NCBI RefSeq assembly: GCF_000281045.1
Contig: NW_008246099.1
Coordinates: forward strand, 254,077 to 318,076
Direction: 5' to 3'
DNA from: Saprolegnia diclina VS20
Taxonomy: Eukaryota > Oomycota > Saprolegniomycetes > Saprolegniales > Saprolegniaceae
DNA: 64,000 nucleotides
Positions 44,055-55,044 of this stretch are shown here, piece after piece; the first letter of the stretch is position 1; each line of letters opens with the position of its first letter. Position numbers and translations under genes: made by a program. The notes below the pieces were generated by a model. It was given only the letters and a program-made list of their open reading frames with translations. It was not told the origin of the DNA and ran no database searches.

Positions 44055-47000
44055 ATGGAGTCGTCGCAGCAGCTCTGGACGCTAGCCGTCGTGGCCACGG
44101 GCGCCGCCTTTGCGCCGGCCGACGACACCGTCGCCCTCGCGCTCGCCGGTCTCGCAGTGCCCATCCCGATCGTCCTCACCCAAGCCGCCACGCGCATTTG
44201 GGTGCGTCGCTCCGCCGCCGTGGCGCTTCTCGGATGCATGCTCTCGGCGCTGTCGTGCATCGCGCTCCCATACATCCTTGCCAGTATCGTCAACGAGCAG
44301 CAGCGCGCTGTCCTCGACGACTACTGCCCAGTCGTTGCCATCGCTGCCCCAGCGCTTGTCGTTCTTGCAGTCCTCAGCGACCGCGTCGCAGCTCGTCGCC
44401 GCCAGGCATGGCTGGCAGTCATCACCGCCGCCGTGAACACCGGCATCTACTACTATTTATTTGCGACCAGAGGCGCCCGTGCGTCGGCGTGGCCGATCGT
44501 TGCTACGACATATGCCCACGCGCTATGCCTCGGTGCGCTCTCGTGGTCGCTTGAGAGCCGGCCGACCGCCGACGACGAAGGTACCAAGAACAGGCCGACG
44601 CAAGCTTTTGCAGCAATCGCGCCGTGGCTTTTGGCCGTCGTCTTGGCGTCGTCCCCCGCACCCGCACTTGCTACGTCGTTCTTGGCGTACGTGGGGCTTG
44701 GTCTTGAGTTTGGTGCCGGCGTTGCTCGAAGCTACGGCTGCCATCGCGTTGGCATCGTTGTCGTCGCCAGTGCTCTCGTAGCGCTCACCGTCGTCTATGG
44801 AGTCCCGTGGACGACCGCGGTCAACGCGATCGACAGGATGGTGGTGTTGGCTTTTGCGCTGGCTTCGTTGGCCACCGTCGTCGGACCACCGGTATCGCCG
44901 GCGTCGACGGTCGGCGGTGCCGTCGTCTTTCTTGTTGGCGTCGCCGTCGTTGCACGCCTCGCTCCTGACAGCGCCCTCGCAGTCTGGGTGCTGCAGGCGC
45001 TCGTACAAGGCGCCAAGTGCGCTCTGGGTTGCATCCGCCGGCAAGCGCCAACATACACCCAACAAGAAACCGTGCACTTGCTTTCTGGACGGCCTGCGAT
45101 CGACCACGTAAGCGCTACATGTTCCTACCCTTTTCTCTCATTGACATGCATGCTACACTAGGGCGCGACGACGGCATCGACAAAGGGCAACGACGGAGGG
45201 AAGGATAAGGCGCCAACTCAAGCAACGTCGGATGCCAGCCAGCACGGTTGGAAGAATATGCGGGCGCAGTGGTGCCCGTGCTGCCACTCTCGGCGCCCGC
45301 AGTCGTACAAGCAGCAGCAAGTCGTTCTTAGTACTGACGAGGACGGCCTCGCGATGTACGAGCGTCACCGCGTGTCGCCGACGCTTCATGACGCTCAAGA
45401 ACGTGCTGGCCTTGTCCTTGGTGCCCAGTCGACGCGGCTGCTTGAAGCCGGCAACGCCTCGCAGCCAAGCACCGCACGACGTACGTCCACTGCGCGTGTC
45501 TTGCATGTCCTAAGGAAGCCTTTCTTGCGTAGCTGCGGTAGACAACCTTGACCAGGACCGGCTGAGTGTCTGTCACTCGACGCATCACGACGGCTGGCGC
45601 GCCACCTCGCCGACGGCCGACTCGGTGCAAGACCGGTCTCTCTCTGAGCTGTTACTTGGTGCCTCTCGTCCGCAAGAGTACAAATCATGCGAAGAAAGTT
45701 GCCAACTGCATCCGGCAGCGAGGGCGACACCCATTCGAGGCTCGTCGCAAGTGGGCATGGCAGCCTCGGCGACGTCGAGCGACGAGACGCAGATCGCGAC
45801 CGCTCTACGATTGCATGTCCGGGGCAACAACACGGCTGGTGCGACAACGCCAACGACTTTGGATGCCCAGACGCTTGCGCACGGTGGCGACCGGTCCGTC
45901 GCAGTGCTATTTGACGTTGAAACGGATAAGCTGCAGCGTTTTCCCACGAGCCGTCGCCTTGATCAAAATGCTCCGAGTAGCCAACGTCGACTTGAGGGCT
46001 CCTCCGACCACAAGCGCGTCGTCGACTCGGCATGCGACCGAGCGGCGGTTGTCGGCAGTGCGCGGCACGTGGCCATCACCGAGCCAGTACCCGATGGCAG
46101 TTGCTGTGGCCTAGCAGGGTGCATGCCGATGTGCAGTCGCCGCCGTGCCAGTGCAGTTGAATCGCGTCGATGTGCCAAGGCGTCGACAACGATGGGAGCG
46201 TCATCGAACAACGCCACAGTGCCGCTGCTCGGGTCAAGCCACCACTTGGAGCCCCGCGCAAGCGTCTGTGGGTGGCTGTGCTGCTCGGCGGCGTCGGATC
46301 CGCATGCCATCGACGAGGTACCTCGAACCAAGGCAGCGGTGTGCGCGCTGGGCTGCTGCGGCGGGTCTTCGGAGACATCACTCGCCACCCGCTTGGCTCA
46401 CAACGGCGACGTCGTTGCCGATTACGGCGCTTGCGCTGACGACGCTGAAAACTCGATGGCACCATCCGGCTCCGTGGCGCAAGGTGTTGCTTTGTCCAGC
46501 GACAGTGCTTTGTATCTGGGCGGCTCGACGGCGTTGGCACCTACCGACGACACGGCTGCGGCATCGGTGACGGCGACCGAGCGTCGGCTAGCGCAAGGTG
46601 GCACCGAATGCGAGGGCCAACAAAGCTCCGGGACCGACGCTAGTGGGCATGCAGACGCGTCGTTGCTGCTTCGCCAAGAGAGGTTGCGCATGACAATCGA
46701 CAAGCCACCAAATCCCGTGGGTACCGATATCGACGCCCTCGAGCCGCTGGCCACGGGCGCCATCGAGCTGCGTCGTCGCGACCAAACGGCTCGGCCACTC
46801 GCACAACCGGCTGTCAAAGCCACGGATCCTAGCATGATCGGGCCCTTGGCGACCGACGGGCGACATGTCGGTGGCGCTCGGTGCTGCTTGGAAGCAACAC
46901 CGTGCTCTCTTTGGTGTTGCGCCGCCGAAACGTCGACGACGTCACGAGCCGCCTCGAGTGACGCGGCTGGCACGACGGTGGGAGAGCGCGCGCGCTCATG

Positions 47001-50000
47001 GCGTGCAACGGTCGAATCCAACTTGATGGATGCGCGGGCAATGACATCCGACTCTACAAATGGCATGAGCGCACTAGGCGGTGTTACCATCGACTCTGCC
47101 ATCGATCGAGCAAGCGACTACAACCGTGCGGCCCAGAAACAACTCCAAGGCCAAAGGTCGTGGACGAGTCCCATAGCAAAGACGTCCAGCGCCTCGTACG
47201 CCTCGGCAGGTTGGCCTCTTGGTTGCTGCCTAGCGAGCTGCTGGCATGACGCTCCAGGAGCATCTGCCGGGGCAGCGTCCTCTCGACAATTGGTCGAGAC
47301 TGCAACGAGCAAGCGTCATGAACGCCCGGTCGCCATGGATGGTGCCACGGATGCTGCGTCAGAGTGTCCTCGAGCGTCAACATCATCAGCAGAGTTTGCA
47401 AGTGGAGTGTCCACTCACGATGACGTCCGTAGCCTATTCACAGGCTCGCCACAAAGGCGCTTGTCGACTGGGATGCACGGTGCACCGGCGGCTGCTGCAT
47501 TCTCAGCGGAACCAGCGCGATTCAGCGACGCCGTTGGGCTCGGCAGCTCTCGATCAGAAGACGCCAACAAAACCCAGGATACGATCGACGCTGGCCCTCT
47601 CCGGCACGACAAGGGTGTCACGGGCAATGAGCTCGCGTCAACCACGACGTCGGCACATCTTGGCAAACGGGCCTTGACCGACGCAGTCCAGAGTTTTCAC
47701 CAGCGACGGTCGTCAACTACGGGTGTATCCTTGTCCGCAGCTGCCTCTGCCCCGCGCTCGACGCTCCGCACAGTTTCAGTGCCCGAAGCATCGGCGTCGT
47801 GCTCGCTTTGCTGTGGCGACTGGGCGAGCTTGTGTAGAGGTCGTCAACTGCCGAGCTCAAATGACACTATACATCGTCCGGTGTCCGACGGCATCGCCGC
47901 CAAAGCGACCACAAGGGATGGTGCGGACAACCGCTCGCCGCTTCAAAGCGCGCCAACGACGGTGTTTGAACGCAGTGCGTCCCGTGCTTATGAGTCGGCG
48001 AGGAACGTCGCGTTATACGAAGTCTCTTGCTTGTCGGGCGCGGATGAAGCCACCACCAAGCAAGTGGCTGTGGTCAAAGCCTCGGCGTTCGAAGGGGGGC
48101 ATGACCACAACCAAGTACTCACGGCAGACGTCGTTGGACCTCTACGGCTCGAGACCTCGGCAGGCCATTGCAGTTTGTGGGTGTGCTTTCCATGCTACGG
48201 CGCGGGTAGTGAGACGCCTCGGCTCCGCGGTGCGACGTCGTGGCGCGACGGCAGTGATGACAGTGACACGTCGTCGTCACGACCGCTGCTTCCTCGGAAC
48301 GTAGCAAGAACGACGGATCTTAGCTCTGGGTCCCTTCGCACGTGCAATCGACAAACGGCGGACGACCATTGCAGCGCTTTGTGGCTCTGCTGTGGTGCGT
48401 CATCCGAGGGCTCGCCGTTGAGACGCACGAATGGCAGTGCTTCCACAATGCTCTCGCGGGGCGTCGACGCGCACACAGATTTTGCAAGCATCCCGACGAC
48501 GGCGAGAGTGGCCTCGTCGGACGTCGAGACCACCGCACCCGTCGTTGACCGAGCGCAGCACATGCGTAGCGACGAAGCGGGTTGCAGGACGGCACCGGAT
48601 GTCGCGCCGCTGCGTCCGAGCTCGCGTGAACCGTCGCGCCGCATGATAGTCCAGCCGCCAACGCACGATGCGGCGTCGCAGGGCTGGTGCGGTGGCACCA
48701 GCGACGATGTTGTTGCCCGTCGTCGCGAAGAGCACACTGATCAAGAACGCCGACGACACCGTACGTCCAACGCACGTCCAACTGACGTGGACGCCGAGCG
48801 ATCACCAACTGCAGGTGCCGGACGCAGCGCGTCATCTGCGACCCTCGATATGCGCAACATCGGACACGACGCGGACGACCATCACCGCAGTCTCCGAGGA
48901 CGTGCGCTGGAGCGAAACGCTGCTACGTCGGCGACAACGACGAGTTGGTGCTGTAATGGCACCGACACCGACGGCATCGAGGTGTCCCGGCAGACACGGC
49001 AGTTCTCAGCTCCGTCCAGCTCGTATGCCGTTGCTGGTGTGCAGTCATCCAGTTCAGGCGCGGCCACGACACTGTCCCGCAGTGATGCTTGTGGCGTTGG
49101 ACGAGCGTCGACTCTCGGTATAATGTCTTTGGCCACCGACGGCGCAGTGTCTGCTTCGGGCAGGAACAACCGCCTTGGCAATGACGTGCGCGCCTCTTCT
49201 CGGTACAATACCTTTGACCTGGACGTTGACAGCGCGCCGACGTGCTGCCTGGATGCGTTCTGCGGCCTTGGCGTGAGTACGTCGCACGCACCGACACGTC
49301 ATCCGAACCAGCGGTCGCAGCGTGTACCCAGCGACGTCCGACGACTGAGCTGTGGGCAGAGTCGACACGACGCGGGCCCTCACTCAGGCAATGGTTCCGA
49401 TGTCTTCGATTTCAACGCGTTGCCGACCTTCAACAGGCCAACGGGTACCATGGCAGCCGACGTCGACAAACGCGGCAGCGGTGGTCGTGCAACCGAAGAA
49501 CGTCGGCGTAGCTCGGTCGCCAACACGGCCGGGATTTCAGGCTCGAGTCGCCGCTTCGCTCTCCTTGATGACGACACGCACGCGACATCGTGTGGCAACC
49601 ACTGGTTGTGCTGTGGTCTTTGCTCCGCGTCGGCACCGACGGTGCGCGCGCCTTTGCAACCGCCAACGCCGTCAACGCCAGAGCCGCCGTCGCCACGGGT
49701 AGCTCGCACACCGCCGATGGCGATTAGCCGGGCGCCATCCCAAGCCTCGCTTGACGACGGGTCGGCACCGACGTCGCGCCGAGGATCGTTCATTCGCATG
49801 GCGTCCAAACGCATCCAGTCATTGCAACACTCGCGCCGGCAGTCGCTCGTCGACGACGACCCGCCATTTATGGTATCTCTTGGTCGAAGCATCCTTGGAG
49901 CTCAAGCGGTTGTGTGGTAGCGGTCGCGTCGGCAGTCGTCGGGTGCAAGGTCCTCATCCCCGCGCGACCACGAGGAATCAACCGCGTGGCTGGCAACCGA

Positions 50001-53000
50001 CGTCTACGAAGTACGCACCTTGTAGCAATTCGCCTTTTCACTCCTTGCACTAGCAACCACAGCTACCGTATCGCCGTCGCAGCTACGGCAGTCCGCCACG
50101 CCCGGTATTGGCCACGGTACGCTGTCGTCCGCTTCATATGAGGCAGTTATCGAGCGCTCTGCCTAGCACCTTGAAGATGCGCTCGGCAACTTGCTCCGGT
50201 TGCAGTCGTCTATCTCGGACAACGGTCCCAGCAATGCCGTGCAGACCGTAGCCCATCATGCTTCCGTTGAGGACACAGCGTCCGGTGCCCAGTACCGTGT
50301 GACGACCGAGGGTAATGACGTCACGAGCGAAGGACTCAAGACGTCCGCGAACCGCCTACGCGTGTCATTTCTCGTGGACGACGATGGTCACGACTGGGTC
50401 GACGTCCAGAAAGCCTATGTGAAGGAAAAGACCGGCCGTGACGGGCTAAGCAAGGCCCAAGACGCTCCTGACGGCCCGCTGGTGTCTACGATCGGTGGCG
50501 AGATCGCCGAAGCCGTGGCTGCTGCCGCGACCGCTCCCAACGCTCGTCGCTCGTCAAGAAGTCAAAGTGTCTCTCGCGAAGATAGCTACACACAGCTCCA
50601 ACACGACAGCGCGGGCCGCACCAACGACGACACTCGTAATCGACAAGACGAGCGCGTCATCATGAATGCCGTTGGTAGCGCGGACGCCGATATCGACGAG
50701 TATAGTCGGCAGAGTCCGTACAAGCAACAGGTCCCAGCGTACTACCGCGCAGCTTCCTCGTCGTTGACATCGACCAACCGCGGCTACGGTGTCGATACGG
50801 ACGTCGCCGACGGCGATCAGCCCATCCGACGCATGCCGACGGCGTCAGTGCCATCGACGTCCAAAGTTATCTCTCCACGCCGTAGCGCCAACGTGAAATC
50901 AAGTCTCGTCACAGGCACCCTCGCCCAAGCGTATGGCGCCGTGGATGCTACTGTCGCTGCGTCGGTGGCGCTATCGTGGCCTTCGGCGAAGGATTTAGTC
51001 TCTAGCCGCCGCTTCATTGCAGATCACGGCGAGGCTTGGTCGGGCACTCGTGATGCGTCGCATGAGCCGCTTTGGTCGTCGAACGTTGTGGACGATGCGG
51101 ATGCCAACCGCAGCGGGCGATCGTCGTCCCGCGCTCTGCTTCTTTCTCATTCCTCCCGGCGGCTTCGCGACGGGTCTTCCACGTCTTTGGTACGCTCTCT
51201 CATCGCAAGTATCAACAGCTCCTCACCCAATGTATAGCGTTCGCTGCCGTCGTCCAGCGCCGGTGGCGGCTACGGCGCCATCGTCGAGCTATCGTCGCTC
51301 CTCCACAACGACGCCAACGAGACCAATGACGCGCTCGATACAGGCGACGTCGGCACCAAAGGGCGCGAGTGGTGTTGCTTTCTCTGCTCGATGCTGCTGC
51401 ACTCGATGCAGCTTGTATCTGCGCAGTTGACGGCCGACACGGAGCTCATGTTCCTCGGTCATCTCGGGACGCGGCAGCTCGCGGGCGCCGGTCTTGCGCG
51501 CTTTTGGATCTACGTGCCGCTGTCGTTCCTGCTCTCGGGCGTCGGTGGCTGGCGCCTCTTGTTTGCCAAAGGGTTTTGGCTTCAGTCGGCGCTCGTCGTA
51601 GCGCTCCTGGCGACGCCGCTCCTCACATGCTACTACTTTCACGTCGACTTTTTCGTTGGCGGCACGATGCTGCACCCGATCACGCGCGCATTTGCCAAGC
51701 AGTACGCGACGCTCATCTCGCCAAGTATCCTCCCGCTTCTGGCGTCGACCGTGCTCATGCAGTATCTCATCGCGCGACGGGTCGTCGTACCGGTCGCCGT
51801 CATGGCGACGCTGGCGTGTGCAACAACGATCGCACTGCACTTTTTACTCGTCTTTGGCTACCAGAAATGGCCCGGGTTTGGCTTTGACGGGTCGCCGTAC
51901 GCAACGATGGCCGCGCTCGTGCTGCTACTGCTACTGCGTGTCGCCTACGGCGGGTGCTGCGTCGGGTTTGGCGGCCTCGCATGGCGCCGGTCCAACTACA
52001 GCCTTGGCCGACTTCGGGTCCTCTGGGTGATGGCCGTGCCCGCGGGGATCCCGTCGTGCCTGCAGAGTGTCGTACTGACCATTTTTGGCGCCGCATCGGC
52101 GTACACCCCAGCGACCTCTACCCGACGCTTGGACGAAGGCGATGTGATGGACGCTGGGTCGCAGCAGGCGGCGGCATGGGTCGTCACGGTCTGCTTCTTC
52201 CTGCTCGTGCTTGCGTTTCTGCGGGGCGCGGCGGCGACAACGGCCGAGCGCATGCAGCTGCACTTGCGCCGACAGGATGTCGCGCGCGCCCGGCACGTGC
52301 TCTTTGTCGGTGCGGTGTATGGCGGCGCGCTCGGGTGCCTCTTTGCCACGATCGTCTTCAAGTACGGAGCACCGCTTTTGAGCTTGTGGACGGCCGACGC
52401 CATTGTCCATCAGTTCTGCGTCGACGCGCTTCCGTACCTAGCCGCGTGCATGGCGCTAAGCAGTGTCCGTCTCGTCTTTGCCGCCGGCCTCACCACGCTG
52501 GAGAAGACCACGATGCTTCCATTCGCTGCCAACGTGGATACGTGGCTGATTCAAGTCCCGCTCGGTCTCGGGCTTGGCATTGGGCTGCAACTGGGCGTCC
52601 TCGGTCTCTGGGTCGCACGTCTCACTGGCGAGCTCGTGCACACGATGCTGTTGCTGTATGCGCTCATGCTTGATGCAAATGCAGCGACGGACGAAGCCGC
52701 GACACCACTTCTGGGCGCCACAGCGTCAGCAGAGCTTGACAAGACGACGTCGGACGAGGCGAGTAGCGACAACGTTGTCACTGTGCTGGTACCTACCACT
52801 GGAGCGCGCGACCGATCATTACGAGTGGCACCAACGCCAGTGGCCAATGTCGGTGTCACTCGAATCGATAAAGACGATGTGGCAACTGCGGAGGTCCATC
52901 TGGAGGCGGCACCGGTGCACAGTCCTCTCGGTAACGATACGCCGCTGCCGTGGGTGCGTCGACGGAGCTCCGACGGCAGTGCGACGTGGGTCGTGGCCGA

Positions 53001-54990
53001 CGACAACGCCGCGTTGTCCCCGATTTCCGAAGAAGACGCCGCCATCGCAGTGGTCGAGCGACTGTCGCGCCGTGCTTCGCTCGTGTCGAGCTCCAGCGAT
53101 GCGCCGACAACGACGGTTGCGTCGACGCCATCGGCCATTCAGTGGGTTCGTCAAGAAAGCACCGTCGGTGCTGTGCAGTGGGTCGAAGAAGAAGCTATCC
53201 ACGACTTGTCGGCCAGTAGTCCGTCGACGCAAGACGAGCTCCTATGGAGAAGCTCCGATGTCTCGTCGTCCGAGGAGGCCACGCCGCGGGGCAGAAGCCA
53301 TAGCCTCGGCGACATGGACGCTATCAATCGCGACGTCTCCAGTAGCCACGGCAACATATGCAGTGCTTTGATCAAGCAGGAACAAGACTACATTGACAAC
53401 GCCGTCTCGACCAACCAAGACCGCTCGCCCCAACGACACGACGACGCGCTGCCGCCTCTGCTTTCGGCGTCTGTGCCACCCCAAAATCGTGGCACCAGAT
53501 TTGAGGAGGCTTGTGGGATTGCAAGCGACCTCACGGATAGAAATGGCAACGACGAAATCGAGAACCACGACGCCATTGCCGGTAGCCCCGACGCCTCCCT
53601 TCGTGGCAACGCTGAGCCCGTTCGCAGCCATGGTGACTCGAACAAGAGCCAAGCTGCGTCCTCTCAGAGTAGCTTTCTCGCAAGCCTACCGGGCACGCCT
53701 GCTCCACGTGCTTTGGCGCCCGCAACGACAAGAACGCCCGAGCTGTCGACCAGCGCAAGCGACGACTGGATCATCGCGATGCCAGCGACTGACGTCGACA
53801 GTCACGCCGCTGTGGCGCCAAAGTCTACAACGGCAGCAACGACGACGAGCGACCAGCGCATCGACAGCCGTCCACAGAGTGCTGCCGTCCAAGGACACCC
53901 AGTATCAACGGCGCTCGACGCTCAAGACATCGAGTCGACGCCACCAAGAAGCCGAACGGACCACGATGCAGCCAACAGCTACGTCATCACTATTGCGCCT
54001 GAGGTCACGCGCGACCTTTCGTCTACTGCAGACGCCGGTGAGCAGGTTCAGCGATCAGCGTCGGCAGTCCAAGGCGTCAACTTCGACAAGGCATCGGCGA
54101 CCTTGGTGGCACCGAGACCATTGTCCACGATGGCAAAGGAGCCCCACGCGGAACATATGCGGTTGCCAGCCGCCATGGTCGGTCCCGCGTTGCTCGACAA
54201 ATCCGACACAGCAACCACCGTCTACAGCAGTCGTCTAGCGACAGCCTTGATGACGGCGCCAGCTACCACGGCAGTACCACCGAGTCAAGGATCCTGGACG
54301 CCAACACCAGTGTCCCCCGTCGCTTTGACGTTCGCCGAGCCGTGGTCGGCGAGTATGGCTGAGGAAGCTTTCGCCAAGCGTGTGCTGCACCCAACATCAC
54401 CATACGCACAGAACAGCGCAGCGTCTGGTGCCAACCTGGCCCCTGACCTTGCTCGAGCGCTGGGCAACGCCACTGACGAAGCGGCGGTATCTGCCGAAGA
54501 GACCACCCGGCGTCGCCATCGCTCCAAGAAGAAGAAGCGGGGTACCATTGGCACCGACACCGACGCTGCAGAGGACGCCTCATCTCCAGTGCACGCGCCG
54601 GACCGCGGAGGTAACGCCCCGGCTGGCCCGTCAGAGAGGCAACAGACGGTCGCGGCATCTGCGACTGGCCACATTGATGCTGGTCCTGCAGTGGACCACG
54701 ATAGCATCGGTGACATGGAGTTGTCGACGTTGGTGTCGGCGGCTGCGGCGCCACCGAAGGTCGAGCGTCCACTCACGGTTCACGCACCACCAAAGGCAAC
54801 CGAGAGTCCTTCCCTTCAGTACGGGAAGCGCTCGAAAAAGCTGCGGGCGCGCCAGGAACGCAAGCACCACAGCGCTGTTGCGCCCGCAATCGCGCGACCG
54901 CCGGCGCCACAAATGCAAGTCGCGATGAAGGACGAGCTCTTGCTGCTCTGCTTTCAGATTGAGCTTCTCAAGCATCTGCAGGCCGCGTAG
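44055..54990 (+). CDS. Giant membrane protein containing a MATE transporter, predicted 3,546 aa
   Basis: Seven exons: 44055-45107, 45162-45480, 45533-49872, 49921-50010, 50054-50116, 50167-51189 and 51238-54990 (introns 43-54 nt, GT...TAG, all phase-compatible). Residues 1-300 hold about nine or ten hydrophobic segments of no family I recognise. Residues about 350-2,290 are Ser/Thr/Arg/Asp-rich low-complexity sequence with repeated Trp/Cys-Cys patches. Residues about 2,340-2,775 are a complete MATE transporter (FLGHLGTRQLAGAGLARFW, FGYQKWPGFGFDGSPYATM, ERMQLHLRRQDVARA, QLGVLGLWVARLTGE). Residues 2,775-3,546 are a disordered tail ending in a basic patch (KRSKKLRARQERKHH) and a Leu-rich helix. 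No ATG-started promoter-like break separates the parts, so one transcript is the simplest reading, although two or three genes cannot be excluded without RNA data. Transport of an unknown substrate is inferred from the MATE part only. Confidence 0.65.
46096..49640 (+). repeat. Dispersed Trp/Cys-Cys patch repeats within the giant ORF
   Basis: At least eleven short patches recur: GSCCGLAGCMPMC (46096), CGWLCCSAASD (46267), CALGCCGGSSE (about 46342), CSLWCCAAE (about 46903), WPLGCCLASCW (about 47215), CSLCCGDWASLC (about 47800), CSLWVCFPCYG (about 48171), CSALWLCCGASSE (about 48370), SWCCNGTD (about 48944), CCLDAFCGLG (about 49241) and HWLCCGLCSA (about 49603). Related patches lie outside this span: AQWCPCC in exon 2 and EWCCFLCSML just before the MATE domain. 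Spacing is mostly 60-200 residues. Confidence 0.75.
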
Positions 54991-55044
54991 CTTTGTCAAC
55001 GTCATACAACACTAACGTGCGAATGTAAATGTTTGTACACGCTG

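Noticed and set aside
46422-47102. 226-codon minus-strand frame within the giant gene
   Set aside because: It mirrors the Ser/Ala-rich sense strand and has no recognisable domain.
54340-54990. End of the giant ORF as a separate small gene
   Set aside because: It is continuous in frame with the MATE exon; no stop or splice signal separates it.
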